Source of the DNA: an uncultured Roseovarius sp. | GTDB lineage: Bacteria; Pseudomonadota; Alphaproteobacteria; Rhodobacterales; Rhodobacteraceae | Length of the DNA stretch: 64,000 nt | Assembly (NCBI RefSeq): GCF_947489715.1 | Contig: NZ_CANLER010000007.1 | Location: forward strand, 62,001 to 126,000 | Reading direction: 5' to 3' | Notes under the pieces: generated by a model | What the model was told of the DNA's origin: nothing | Database searches by the model: none | What the model saw: only the letters and a program-made list of their open reading frames with translations | Part shown: positions 46,068 to 55,342 of the stretch, one piece after another | Layout: each line of letters starts with the position of its first letter | How positions within the stretch are numbered: position 1 is the first letter of the stretch | Position numbers and translations under genes: made by a program

Positions 46068-48019
46068 TCCCGGCGTTTGCTGAAATAATCCTCAGTTGTG
46101 CGGGGGCGCGGGCGCGCCTCGCCCTCGAACGGGTTGTTTTCCGAATGGAACTGGGCGTTGACGCGGCAATTGTCGCACATCTGGATCATGCGGGCGGCGT
46201 CCGAGGTGGCGAACATCGAATGTTTGCCAGCCAGTTTCTCGACAACTTTCTCAACCGTCGATTTGACGCCGAACAATGCGCCACATTCGATGCAGGCAAA
46301 GGGTTCTTCCTCGTTGAGAACCTCCTGGGTCAGTGCGGCGTCGGTCAAGTTCAGACGCGGCTCATAGGTGATCGCGTCTTCGGGGCAGATGTTGGCGCAA
46401 AGGCCGCATTGCAGGCACGCATCCTCCTGAAACCTCAGTTGCGGCATGTCCGGATTGTCGTTCAGCGCACCCGAGGGGCAGAGCGACACGCAGGAAAGGC
46501 AGAGGGTGCAGGCATCGGTATCGACAAGGACGGCGCCATAGGGCGCGCCGCCGGGCAGGGGGATGGTTTCCGTGTCCGGGTGCAGTGCCTTGGCTGCCAG
46601 CCGTGCAACCTGCCGCCGGCTGCCCATGGGCAGGACCGGCGCGGCGCAGGGCTGGGTGCGAGCCGGGAAGTCGTAGAGTGACTCACTCAGCTCTTCCGGG
46701 TCTGTGAGTGCGTAGACGGTCACCGCATCCTCGCCCGCTATGGACTGCGCGAGCGGTACCTCGTGGTGGCCGGCGTCGCGTTCAGTGGTGGGTGACACAA
46801 GGATCAGCACATCGGCGAAACCTGCCCCCAATGCCGCCAGTATCTCGGCATGGCCAAAGCCTGCGAGCGCGGTGACTTCGAGCGGGATCACGTTGGCGGG
46901 CAAACCACGGCCGAAGCGGGCGGCAAGGCGGATCATCTCGGCGCCGTGATCCGCGTCATGCACCAGCAGGCGGGGGGCGATGCCACCGGCTTTGCGATAG
47001 GTGGATGCCAGCGTTTCGATTCGGCGGAACATCAGGTCGGGCGCGGGCGCGTCATAGGTGATAGCGCCCGACGGACAAAGCGCGGCGCAAGCGCCACATC
47101 CGGCACAGACCATCGGGTCGATGCTGACGTGATCGCCATTCGGGGTAATGGCGCCCGTGGGGCAGACATTCAGGCATTTGCTGCAGCCCGGCTGTTCCGC
47201 ACGGGAATGGGCGCAAACCAATGGCTCCAACGCGACATATAGCGGCTTTTCGAACGTACCGATCAGCTGGCTTGCGATCAGGATGGCATCGGCCACGGCG
47301 GGCAGGCTGCCGGGATCGGCGCGCAGATACCCTTCGCGCTTGTCGGGGGCGGGAAAGAGCGGGCTGCCGCCGGTCAGATCAAGGATCAGGTCACAGTTGG
47401 TCTGGCCGCCATCGCGCGGGTCAGTCCACGTCAGCGCGCCACGCCCCGACGGGTCGACCTGTTGCAGCGCGTCAAGGCGCAGGGTGAACCCGCCAAGCGC
47501 GCCAGAGGCCTGTGCGACGCGCCCCCGGATCGTGTCGAACGCGCGGGTGTCTGGCGGATCGGCCGCGTCGGTGTGCAACACCGTCACGCTGAGCAGATTA
47601 CGAAGTTTTTCCGCCGCCGGTAGGACCACGTCGCTGGCTCCGATGATCAGGCACAGCCCCTCAGAAATCACATCAACGGTTTTCTCGCCGGGGTCGGGCA
47701 GGGTTGCCTCGGCCACCAGCGCGGCCATTTTGGGCAGTTTAGACGCCTCGTCCGCGGACCATCCGGCGCGGTCGCGCAGGTCGATCAGGGGTGGTTCAGG
47801 CACCTCCAATTCGTCCGCGAGCTCTTGAAAAATCCGCGCCTCCTGTCGGCAACAAATGATCGCTTCGCCGGTGGCGATGGCGGCCCCGGCGGCGTCGATC
47901 TGGTGAGTGCAAAGCCCGGAATGCAGTTTTGAGCAGGGCAGGCCGGTTGCCTGTTCCAATGCCGTTCTGTCCACCTGCTGACTGCCGGAACAGTCACATA
48001 TAATCAATTGCTTAGTCAT
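46061..48019 (-). CDS. Large multi-cluster 4Fe-4S ferredoxin-type protein
   Basis: The 652-residue cytoplasmic protein has an N-terminal CDCSG with further Cys (LCTHQ, IICC), then four CxxCxxCxxxCP-type sites: CSKCLNVCPTG, CAGCGACAALCPSG, CTLCLSCVSLCPSG and CLQCGLCANICPED. A C-terminal CIECG...CDNC pair may bind another metal. The layout resembles large ferredoxins found beside formate dehydrogenase genes in Rhodobacterales. It could pass electrons between formate dehydrogenase assembly or a soluble partner and the quinone or NAD pool. The start MTKQLIICDC at 48019 is preferred. It diverges from the DUF3305 gene across about 340 bases. Confidence 0.85.
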   Translation of the reverse strand: MTKQLIICDCSGSQQVDRTALEQATGLPCSKLHSGLCTHQIDAAGAAIATGEAIICCRQEARIFQELADELEVPEPPLIDLRDRAGWSADEASKLPKMAALVAEATLPDPGEKTVDVISEGLCLIIGASDVVLPAAEKLRNLLSVTVLHTDAADPPDTRAFDTIRGRVAQASGALGGFTLRLDALQQVDPSGRGALTWTDPRDGGQTNCDLILDLTGGSPLFPAPDKREGYLRADPGSLPAVADAILIASQLIGTFEKPLYVALEPLVCAHSRAEQPGCSKCLNVCPTGAITPNGDHVSIDPMVCAGCGACAALCPSGAITYDAPAPDLMFRRIETLASTYRKAGGIAPRLLVHDADHGAEMIRLAARFGRGLPANVIPLEVTALAGFGHAEILAALGAGFADVLILVSPTTERDAGHHEVPLAQSIAGEDAVTVYALTDPEELSESLYDFPARTQPCAAPVLPMGSRRQVARLAAKALHPDTETIPLPGGAPYGAVLVDTDACTLCLSCVSLCPSGALNDNPDMPQLRFQEDACLQCGLCANICPEDAITYEPRLNLTDAALTQEVLNEEEPFACIECGALFGVKSTVEKVVEKLAGKHSMFATSDAARMIQMCDNCRVNAQFHSENNPFEGEARPRPRTTEDYFSKRRDH

Positions 48020-48358
48020 GCTTTTCTTATTGTTTTTTAGACCGTTTGAGCCTAGCTGCTTCCCTGTTTGCAGAGCAACAGTAGGCATGATTCTGCGCTC
48101 TCGTAAACATGAATTAGCGCATGCTACGGGCCTGTCGACTGTCAAAAACAAACCTGATTGATTCTCTTTGGTATCTCACCGGACGGGCATTGCGGATCGC
48201 CCTGAAATTGAGAAGGGCGGTCAAACTGTCCAAAGCTCTGCAGAGACTGGTAACTGACTGCCCAAAATGTCCGTGCGTGCGACGGGATATCGAAATCGCT
48301 TTGAGCATCGGGAAAACTGATTCACTCTGAGGGGGACGCAAAGGGGATATTCGTCACC
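48020..48358. other. Divergent promoter region between the ferredoxin gene and the formate dehydrogenase operon
   Basis: About 340 bases contain no convincing gene. A plus-strand frame of 69 codons at 48121-48330 has no ribosome site and resembles nothing known. The stretch is the likely promoter region for the ferredoxin gene on one side and the DUF3305-to-regulator operon on the other. I found no FNR box and no -24/-12 sigma-54 promoter (GG-N10-GC) by eye. Confidence 0.5.
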
Positions 48359-48928
48359 GTGATTCATAATCCAGATTGCTATGCGACATTGCCATTGGGC
48401 GTGGTGATCCGACGGACACCGGGTGCGACGCGTTGGGTCAAATGGGCGTGGAAGGCGGTTGGGGTGGTGCCAGGGGCAGGGGATGCCGACTGGCGGGTGA
48501 TGCGCGAAGAGGGTGGCGCGACCGAATTTCACGCCGCGACCTGTTTGCTGGAATTGCACGGGGCCGAGACCGAAGCCTACCTTCACGGGCTCTCGACCAA
48601 GGTGCCTGCGATCTACGTGGTGTTGCGCGACAGCGATGTCGATGCCTGCCCGCTTGAGGTGCTCTTGGTCACCGCATCCCCATACGAGGCGCAGGACTAT
48701 GCCGATAGCGGCGAAGAGATCGTCGAGAAGGTACCGATGCCCGAGGGGCTGGTGGCCTGGGTCCGCGATTTCGTCGAGACCCACCACCAGGAAGAGGAAT
48801 TCAAAAAGCGCCGCCGCGACAAGACTAATATCGGCAAGGTCGTGGATGGGGTAGGCGATCCGCGGATCGCCCAGTTGAGCGGCGTCTACCGCTCGCCCGC
48901 GATGGCCCGCAAAGGGAGGTTGCATTGA
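48359..48928 (+). CDS. DUF3305 domain-containing protein
   Basis: The 189-residue soluble protein starts at GTG 48359 with LPLGVVIRRTPGATRWVKWA, the DUF3305 hallmark, and ends in a basic tail. DUF3305 and DUF3306 are nearly always beside formate dehydrogenase genes, so a maturation or assembly role is inferred. It overlaps the next gene by four bases (TTGA). Confidence 0.88.
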   Translation: MIHNPDCYATLPLGVVIRRTPGATRWVKWAWKAVGVVPGAGDADWRVMREEGGATEFHAATCLLELHGAETEAYLHGLSTKVPAIYVVLRDSDVDACPLEVLLVTASPYEAQDYADSGEEIVEKVPMPEGLVAWVRDFVETHHQEEEFKKRRRDKTNIGKVVDGVGDPRIAQLSGVYRSPAMARKGRLH

Positions 48929-49539
48929 GCGAAGCACGCGATTTCTGGTCGCGCCGCAAGGCGAAGGTGGCTGCCGAGGTCGAGGCCGAGGAGGCCGCCG
49001 TCGAGGCGCACGCCATTACAACGGAGCAGGCGGAAAAGAGCGATGAGGAAATTTTGGCCGATCTGGGCCTGCCCGACCCTGACACGATGGGTGAAGGCGA
49101 CGATTTCAGCGGCTTCATGGCCCGCGCGGTGCCGGATCGCATTCGGCTGCGGGCACTGCGTAAGCTGTGGCTGACCAACCCGGTGCTGGCCAATGTCGAC
49201 GGGCTGGTGGATTATGGCGAGGATTTCACCGATGCGGCATGCGTGATCGAAAACCTGCAGAGCGCTTATCAGGTGGGCAAGGGCATGACTGCCCATGTCG
49301 AGGAAATGGCGCGGCAGGCCGAGCTTGAAGCCGCAGGCGAAGATGTCCCCGAGATGGAAGAGGCCGCGCCGGAAGAGCCGGTCTCCACGGAAGAAGAGCT
49401 GTTGGCGGAAGACATGGCAGGCCCGACACCCGAGGATGAATTGGCCACGTATGTGCCGCCTGCCGAGGAAGAGCCTGCGCCAGCACCGCGCCGCAGGATG
49501 CAGTTCAGTTTCGAAACCCGAGAGGTGGTAGACGCATGA
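48925..49539 (+). CDS. DUF3306 domain-containing protein
   Basis: The 204-residue protein starts at TTG 48925, within AGGGAGG reach, as MSEARDFWSRRKAKVAAEVE, typical of DUF3306. It is acidic with an Ala/Glu-rich middle and tail and has LRALRKLWLTNPVLANVDGL in the conserved core. It is cotranscribed with DUF3305 and torD; function unknown. Confidence 0.88.
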   Translation: MSEARDFWSRRKAKVAAEVEAEEAAVEAHAITTEQAEKSDEEILADLGLPDPDTMGEGDDFSGFMARAVPDRIRLRALRKLWLTNPVLANVDGLVDYGEDFTDAACVIENLQSAYQVGKGMTAHVEEMARQAELEAAGEDVPEMEEAAPEEPVSTEEELLAEDMAGPTPEDELATYVPPAEEEPAPAPRRRMQFSFETREVVDA

Positions 49540-50150
49540 GTGAGGCCGTAATGAGCGACAGACCCGAGATTGCCGAGGAAGATGGGCTGCGTGCCGATCT
49601 TTATGACTATCTGGGTCTTTTGCTGTCGGGCCCTCCGGACCAGGCGCTGCTAGCGCAAACCGCCAGGTTGCACGGCGACGAAAGCGACCTGGGCACGGCG
49701 ATTGCGGCACTGTCCCGGATCGCCGGCCTTAGCAAACCACGCACGGTCGAGAGCGAATTCAACGCGCTTTTCATAGGGTTGGGCCGGGGCGAGCTGCTGC
49801 CCTATGCCAGCTATTACCTGACCGGTTTCCTGAATGAAAAGCCGCTGGCCAGTCTGCGACGCGACATGGCGGCGCGGGGGATGACGCGGGCCGAAAACGT
49901 GTACGAGCCCGAGGACAACATCGCCTCGCTCATGGAGATGATGGGCGGAATGATCCGGGGGCGGTTCGGCAAACCGGCCACGCTGGCGGATCAGAAAACG
50001 TTCTTTGCCAAGCATATCGGTCCCTGGGCGGGGCATTTCTATTCGGATTTGGAGGCTGCGAAGAACTCGGTTCTCTATGCCTCGGTCGGCGCTGTTGGCC
50101 GGGTATTCATGGAAATCGAGACAGAAGGTTTCCGGATGAGCGCGGGGTAG
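49536..50150 (+). CDS. TorD family molecular chaperone
   Basis: The 204-residue helical protein belongs to the TorD/DmsD/NarJ group, which holds molybdoenzyme precursors and shields their Tat signal until the cofactor is inserted. The YEPEDNIASLMEMMGGMI motif and PYASYYLTGFLNEKPLA are typical. It is encoded just before the Tat-dependent formate dehydrogenase, its probable client. An in-frame ATG at 49551 is a second possible start. Confidence 0.9.
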   Translation: MSEAVMSDRPEIAEEDGLRADLYDYLGLLLSGPPDQALLAQTARLHGDESDLGTAIAALSRIAGLSKPRTVESEFNALFIGLGRGELLPYASYYLTGFLNEKPLASLRRDMAARGMTRAENVYEPEDNIASLMEMMGGMIRGRFGKPATLADQKTFFAKHIGPWAGHFYSDLEAAKNSVLYASVGAVGRVFMEIETEGFRMSAG

Positions 50151-50206
50151 CCCCTCGCATCTAACGGCGGGGTAACCTGCCACAATCAAGGGGAGGAGAC
50201 ACTCTC

Positions 50207-50398
50207 ATGACCAAGAAAACCGATGACGGCACCAGCCGCCGCGATTTTCTGAAGCTGGCCGGCACCGCTGCGCCTGCTGCCGTGGCGGTTGCTGCGGTCA
50301 GTGGCACCGCTGCACAGGCGGCCGAGCCTGACCTGACATCGGAAAAGATGCAGGACACCGCGCATACGCGCGCATATCTCGATAGCGCCCGGTTCTAG
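50207..50398 (+). CDS. Small Tat-signal protein of the formate dehydrogenase region
   Basis: The 63-residue protein carries a twin-arginine motif SRRDFLKLAG and a hydrophobic stretch ending in TAAQAAEP, followed by about 20 residues. It matches the small Tat-target family located next to formate dehydrogenase genes (TIGR02811 type). It has GGGGAGGAG as ribosome site. It may help export or assemble the enzyme. Confidence 0.88.
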   Translation: MTKKTDDGTSRRDFLKLAGTAAPAAVAVAAVSGTAAQAAEPDLTSEKMQDTAHTRAYLDSARF

Positions 50399-50514
50399 AA
50401 CCCAACCCGGACGAGATCACCCGACCCTTAGGCGACTGGTAGCGATAGGCCCGACTGCCCGAGGTAACAGCAATACCTAGCAAGCCCGCCGGGCACGCAA
50501 GGGAGGAGAGTAAC

Positions 50515-53409
50515 ATGCTTAGGAAAAAGACCAACGGGGTAGCGAGACGCCCCCAGCGGACAAGTATCCTGTCTGAGGTCGCCGAGAAATCGGTCGACCG
50601 CCGCGCGTTTCTGCGCGGATCCGGTCTGGCCATTGGTGGCCTGGCCGCAATTGGCGCAACAGGGAGCACGGTCACCCGCGCCACGGCACAAAGTGCCGCG
50701 AACGAGGCGGTTGAGACGGTTAAATCGGTCTGCACCCACTGTTCGGTTGGCTGCACCGTGGTCGCCGAGGTATCAAACGGTGTCTGGGTGGGCCAGGAGC
50801 CTGGCTGGGACAGCCCGTTCAACCTGGGTGCCCACTGTGCCAAGGGCGCATCGGTCCGCGAGCACGCCCATGGCGAACGCCGCCTTAAATATCCGATGAA
50901 AAAGGAAGGCGGAGAATGGAAACGCATCAGCTGGGAGCAGGCGATCGACGAGATCGGTGACGGCATGATGAATATCCGCGACGAAAGCGGCCCGGACTCG
51001 GTGTATTGGTTGGGATCGGCCAAGCACAACAACGAACAGGCCTACCTGTTCCGCAAGTTCGCCGCCTACTGGGGCACGAACAACGTGGATCACCAGGCGC
51101 GGATTTGTCACTCGACCACTGTTGCGGGTGTAGCGAACACATGGGGCTATGGCGCCATGACCAACAGCTATAATGACATCCACAATTCAAAGGCCATCTT
51201 CATCATTGGTGGCAACCCGGCCGAGGCGCATCCCGTCTCGCTGTTGCATTTGCTGAAGGCGAAGGAACAGAACAATGCGCCGGTAATCGTTTGTGACCCG
51301 CGCTTTACCCGCACGGCGGCCCATGCGGATGAATATGTCCGCTTCCGTCCAGGCACCGACGTGGCGCTGATCTGGGGTATTCTGTGGCACATCTTTGAGA
51401 ACGGCTGGGAAGACAAGGAATTCATCCGCACCCGTGTCTGGGGGATGGATCAGATCAAGGAAGAAGTGGCCAAATGGACCCCGGAAGAGGTCGAACGGGT
51501 TACCGGCACGCCCGGCAGCCAGTTGCGTCGCGTGGCGCTGACCATGGCCAATAACCGTCCTGGCACCGTGATCTGGTGCATGGGTGGCACTCAGCACACC
51601 AACGGTAACAACAACACGCGTGCTTATTGCGTGTTGCAGTTGGCGCTTGGCAACATGGGCACTAGCGGGGGTGGGACCAACATCTTCCGTGGCCATGATA
51701 ATGTGCAAGGTGCGACCGATCTGGGTGTTCTGAGCCATACATTGCCGGGCTATTATGGCCTGAGCGGCGGTGCCTGGGCCCATTGGGCCCGTGTCTGGGA
51801 AGAAGACCCGGACTGGCTGGCTGGTCAATTCGACAGTATCAAGGATTCCGAAGGTAAAGATAAATCGCTTCAGAACCTGAAGGGTATCCCTGTTAGTCGC
51901 TGGATCGACGGTGTGCTGGAAGATACCGAAAACATGGACCAGCCCAACAAGGTACGGGCCATGGTTCTGTGGGGCCACGCGCCTAATAGTCAGACGCGCG
52001 GTAAGGAAATGAAGACGGCGATGGAAAAGCTGGACATGCTGGTCGTGGTCGACCCGTACCCCACTGTTTCCGCCGTATTGCATGACCGTACCGATGGGGT
52101 TTATCTACTGCCGGCCTGCACGCAGTTCGAGACCCGCGGGTCCGTGACCGCATCGAACCGCAGTTTCCAGTGGCGCGACCGCGTCGTGGAGCCGTTGTTT
52201 GAATCGCTGCCGGACGAGGTCATCATGGCCAAATTCGCCAACAAGTTCGGCTGGGCCGACCGTTTCTTCCGAAATATCGAGATGGAAGATGACGAGACAC
52301 CCAATGTCGAAAGTGTCACACGCGAATTCAACCGGGGTCTGTGGACCATCGGCTATACCGGTCAGTCACCTGAACGCCTGAAACTGCACATGGCCAATCA
52401 GCATACGTTCGACAGAACCACGCTGCAGGCGGTGGGCGGTCCGGCGGATGGCGACTATTACGGTTTGCCATGGCCTTGCTGGGGAACGGCCGAGATGGGT
52501 CATCCCGGTACGCCAAACCTCTATGACATGTCCAAGCCTGTGGGCGAAGGTGGTCTGACCTTCCGTGCGCGTTTCGGCGTCGAGAGGGATGGCGACAATC
52601 TGCTGGCCGAAGGGGTCTATAGCGCTGGGTCGGAGATTCAGGACGGTTACCCTGAATTCACCATGCAGATGCTGATGGATCTTGGCTGGGACGGTGATCT
52701 GACCGACGAGGAACGTGCCAGTATCGACGCGGTTGCCGGACCCAAGACTAACTGGAAGACCGACCTTTCGGGCGGTATCCAGCGGGTCGCGATCAGTCAT
52801 GGCTGTGCACCCTTCGGTAACGCGAAGGCCCGTGCGGTCGTCTGGACGTTCCCCGACCCGGTGCCGATCCACCGCGAGCCGCTTTATACGCCGCGGCGCG
52901 ATCTGGTGGCGGACTATCCGACCTACGAGGACCGTCAGGCCTATCGCTTGCCGACCATGTATGCTTCGATCCAGAAGCAGGATTTCAGCAAGGATTATCC
53001 AATGATCCTGACATCCGGTCGTCTGGTGGAGTACGAGGGCGGCGGCGACGAATCGCGGTCGAACCCTTGGCTGGCCGAGCTTCAGCAGGACATGTTTGTG
53101 GAAATCCATCCGCGCGATGCCAACAATCTGGGTATCCGCGATGGCAAACAGGTCTGGGTTGAAGGTGCCGAAGGCGCCAAGGTCAAGGTCATGGCGATGG
53201 TCACCGAGCGGGTGGGCGAAGGCGTTGCCTTCATGCCTTTCCACTTCGGTGGTCATTTTGAGGGCGCGGACCTGAGGGATAAATATCCCGACGGGGCGGA
53301 CCCTTACGTGCTGGGTGAAAGCTCGAATACTGCACAGACCTATGGCTACGACTCGGTCACGCAAATGCAGGAGACCAAGTGTACTCTCTGCAAAATCAGT
53401 GCAGCTTAA
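50515..53409 (+). CDS. Formate dehydrogenase alpha (catalytic) subunit
   Basis: The 964-residue periplasmic molybdo- or tungsto-enzyme oxidises formate to CO2. It has a Tat signal DRRAFLRGSG (about residues 28-37), a [4Fe-4S] site at Cys73, Cys76, Cys80 and Cys108, and Cys198-His199 in ARICHSTTVAGVAN, the metal-ligating residue and active-site His. Cys is used, not selenocysteine. A C-terminal bis-MGD binding domain follows. It is encoded with the beta and gamma subunits, chaperone and accessory genes. The same family includes FDH-N and FDH3 catalytic subunits. Confidence 0.95.
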   Translation: MLRKKTNGVARRPQRTSILSEVAEKSVDRRAFLRGSGLAIGGLAAIGATGSTVTRATAQSAANEAVETVKSVCTHCSVGCTVVAEVSNGVWVGQEPGWDSPFNLGAHCAKGASVREHAHGERRLKYPMKKEGGEWKRISWEQAIDEIGDGMMNIRDESGPDSVYWLGSAKHNNEQAYLFRKFAAYWGTNNVDHQARICHSTTVAGVANTWGYGAMTNSYNDIHNSKAIFIIGGNPAEAHPVSLLHLLKAKEQNNAPVIVCDPRFTRTAAHADEYVRFRPGTDVALIWGILWHIFENGWEDKEFIRTRVWGMDQIKEEVAKWTPEEVERVTGTPGSQLRRVALTMANNRPGTVIWCMGGTQHTNGNNNTRAYCVLQLALGNMGTSGGGTNIFRGHDNVQGATDLGVLSHTLPGYYGLSGGAWAHWARVWEEDPDWLAGQFDSIKDSEGKDKSLQNLKGIPVSRWIDGVLEDTENMDQPNKVRAMVLWGHAPNSQTRGKEMKTAMEKLDMLVVVDPYPTVSAVLHDRTDGVYLLPACTQFETRGSVTASNRSFQWRDRVVEPLFESLPDEVIMAKFANKFGWADRFFRNIEMEDDETPNVESVTREFNRGLWTIGYTGQSPERLKLHMANQHTFDRTTLQAVGGPADGDYYGLPWPCWGTAEMGHPGTPNLYDMSKPVGEGGLTFRARFGVERDGDNLLAEGVYSAGSEIQDGYPEFTMQMLMDLGWDGDLTDEERASIDAVAGPKTNWKTDLSGGIQRVAISHGCAPFGNAKARAVVWTFPDPVPIHREPLYTPRRDLVADYPTYEDRQAYRLPTMYASIQKQDFSKDYPMILTSGRLVEYEGGGDESRSNPWLAELQQDMFVEIHPRDANNLGIRDGKQVWVEGAEGAKVKVMAMVTERVGEGVAFMPFHFGGHFEGADLRDKYPDGADPYVLGESSNTAQTYGYDSVTQMQETKCTLCKISAA

Positions 53410-53423
53410 GGAGGAGAGAGAAA

Positions 53424-54020
53424 ATGGGAGCGAGAGCAAAGTTTCTCTGTGATGCCGAACGCTGCATTGAATGCAACGCCTGTGTCACCGCTTGCAAGAA
53501 CGAACATGAGGTGCCTTGGGGCATCAACCGCCGCCGGGTTGTCACCATTCAGGATGGCAAGCCCGGGGAACGGTCGATTTCCGTGGCCTGTATGCACTGT
53601 TCCGATGCGCCTTGTATGGCGGTCTGCCCTGTAGACTGCTTTTACCAGAACGAGGAAGGGGTGGTTCTGCACTCCAAGGACCTCTGTATCGGTTGTGGAT
53701 ATTGTTTCTACGCGTGCCCGTTCGGCGCGCCGCAATATCCGCAGGCGGGCAATTTTGGATCGCGCGGCAAGATGGACAAATGTACCTTCTGCGCCGGTGG
53801 CCCGGAAGAGACCCACTCGACCGCCGAGTTCCAGAAGTACGGACGCAACCGGATCGCGGAAGGCAAGTTGCCGATCTGCGCCGAGATGTGTTCGACCAAG
53901 GCCCTGCTGGCGGGAGATGGCGACATCGTATCGGCGATCTACCGCGAACGCGTCGTGGCGCGCGGCTTCGGATCTGGTGCCTGGGGCTGGGGAACGGCCT
54001 ATGATCAGAAGGGCGGCTGA
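53424..54020 (+). CDS. fdh3B: Formate dehydrogenase beta subunit, 4Fe-4S (FDH3 type)
   Basis: The 198-residue protein carries four [4Fe-4S] sites (CIECNACVTACKNEH, CMHCSDAPCMAVCPVDC, CIGCGYCFYACPFGAPQ, and CTFCAGG with CAEMC). These carry electrons from the catalytic subunit to the cytochrome b subunit. It is short, as in FDH3-type beta subunits, and lacks a C-terminal membrane anchor. ATG 53424 follows GGAGGAG 14 bases after the alpha-subunit stop. Confidence 0.94.
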   Translation: MGARAKFLCDAERCIECNACVTACKNEHEVPWGINRRRVVTIQDGKPGERSISVACMHCSDAPCMAVCPVDCFYQNEEGVVLHSKDLCIGCGYCFYACPFGAPQYPQAGNFGSRGKMDKCTFCAGGPEETHSTAEFQKYGRNRIAEGKLPICAEMCSTKALLAGDGDIVSAIYRERVVARGFGSGAWGWGTAYDQKGG

Positions 54021-54037
54021 CCTGAGGGTCGGGTATC

Positions 54038-54095
54038 GGTGGGTGTCACCCACCCCAAGCCTTTGACATTCGGGCGGGCGGCCTGCGGGCCGCCC
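54038..54095. other. Two intercistronic hairpins between the beta and gamma formate dehydrogenase genes
   Basis: GGTGGGTG-T-CACCCACC at 54038-54054 is an 8-bp palindrome with a one-base centre. GGGCGGCC-TGCG-GGCCGCCC at 54076-54095 is a perfect 8-bp stem with a four-base loop. They lie in the 110-base gap before the gamma-subunit gene and lack a T run. They may set differential mRNA stability or slow, not end, transcription of the downstream genes. Confidence 0.6.
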
Positions 54096-54130
54096 CCTGA
54101 TCCTCATATGAAATTCAAACGGGACATGGG

Positions 54131-55342
54131 ATGATGCCACGCCTATTGCTGAGCTTTCTTCTGTCACTGGTGCTGTGCCTGCCGGCCTCTGCGCAGGAAA
54201 TGTCTGATACCGACCGGGCCGCCACGGGTGGTGCGCAGACGCTCGAGGATATTCTGGCGCGTCAGCGCGGCGAGAAGATCGACGATAGCTTCCGCCGCGA
54301 GGCAACGGGCAATGCAGACAGCGCCGCGGGCATCGCGGCACAGCTGGGCACGCTGGGCGGCGCCTCGGACCCGGAACTGTGGCGCGCATTGCGCTACGGG
54401 ACGGCCGATATCACCGTATCCTCCGGCGGCGATGCTGCGCGGGTTCTGATGCAGGATGGCGGCATGCGCTGGCTGCAGTTCCGCGACGGGCCGCTCTCGG
54501 TCAAGGGCGCGGGGCTTTTGGGCGGCACGTTGGTGTTTCTAGTCCTTTTCTACATGATGCGTGGTCGCATCCGGATCGACGGTGAAAAAACTGGCCGCAC
54601 GGTGACGCGGTTCAAGGCGATCGAGCGCTTTGGGCACTGGCTGATGGCCGGGTCGTTCATCCTCTTGGGGGTGACCGGGCTAGTCTCGCTATTCGGGCGC
54701 AAGGTGCTGATCCCGGCCTTCGGGCACGAGGCGTTCTCGACGCTGGCGATCGCGTCGAAATGGATTCACAACAATGTCAGCTGGGCCTTCATGCTGGGGC
54801 TGGCGATGGTGTTTGTAATGTGGGTCATGCACAACCTGCCCAGTCGCACCGATCTGAAATGGCTGGCCCAGGGCGGCGGCATCCTTTCGGATGGCAAGCA
54901 CCCGCCGGCCAAGAAATTCAACGCCGGGCAAAAGCTGATCTTCTGGTCGGTGATCGTGTTCGGGGCGTCGATTTCACTGACCGGGCTGTCACTTCTGTTT
55001 CCGTTCGAGATGCCGATGTTTGCCAAGACCTTCGCCATTCTGAACGAAACTGGACTGGCCGGGTTGGCGGGATATGGTGAGTTGCCGACGCAACTGGCTC
55101 CGCATGAAGAGATGCAATATGCGCAGCTTTGGCACTCGATCATGGCCTTTGTGCTGATGGCGATCATTCTGGCGCATATCTATATCGGCTCGGTCGGGAT
55201 GGAAGGTGCCTATGACGCCATGGGCAGTGGCGAGGTCGAGGAGCAATGGGCGCGCGAACACCATTCCCTGTGGTTGGAAGAGGTGCAGAACCGCGAAGGT
55301 GCGGCCGCCCCTGCTGATGGCAAGGCCACCCCTGCGGAATAG
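54131..55342 (+). CDS. Formate dehydrogenase gamma subunit, cytochrome b556 type
   Basis: The 403-residue membrane protein has an N-terminal signal peptide (MMPRLLLSFLLSLVLCLPASA), a soluble domain to about residue 130, and a cytochrome b core with several hydrophobic segments. Candidate heme-ligating His residues occur in RFGHWLMAGSFI, KWIHNN and WHSIMAFVLM, and in ILAHIYIG. The N-terminal extension resembles FdoI/FdnI relatives. It transfers electrons to quinone. It abuts the WD40-cytochrome gene by one base. Confidence 0.92.
   Translation: MMPRLLLSFLLSLVLCLPASAQEMSDTDRAATGGAQTLEDILARQRGEKIDDSFRREATGNADSAAGIAAQLGTLGGASDPELWRALRYGTADITVSSGGDAARVLMQDGGMRWLQFRDGPLSVKGAGLLGGTLVFLVLFYMMRGRIRIDGEKTGRTVTRFKAIERFGHWLMAGSFILLGVTGLVSLFGRKVLIPAFGHEAFSTLAIASKWIHNNVSWAFMLGLAMVFVMWVMHNLPSRTDLKWLAQGGGILSDGKHPPAKKFNAGQKLIFWSVIVFGASISLTGLSLLFPFEMPMFAKTFAILNETGLAGLAGYGELPTQLAPHEEMQYAQLWHSIMAFVLMAIILAHIYIGSVGMEGAYDAMGSGEVEEQWAREHHSLWLEEVQNREGAAAPADGKATPAE

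Noticed and set aside
48121..48330. Plus-strand 69-codon frame upstream of DUF3305
   Set aside because: No ribosome site, no family resemblance, lies in the probable promoter region.
50515..53409. Selenocysteine in formate dehydrogenase
   Set aside because: The active-site position reads TGT/TGC-type Cys (Cys198) and there is no in-frame TGA.
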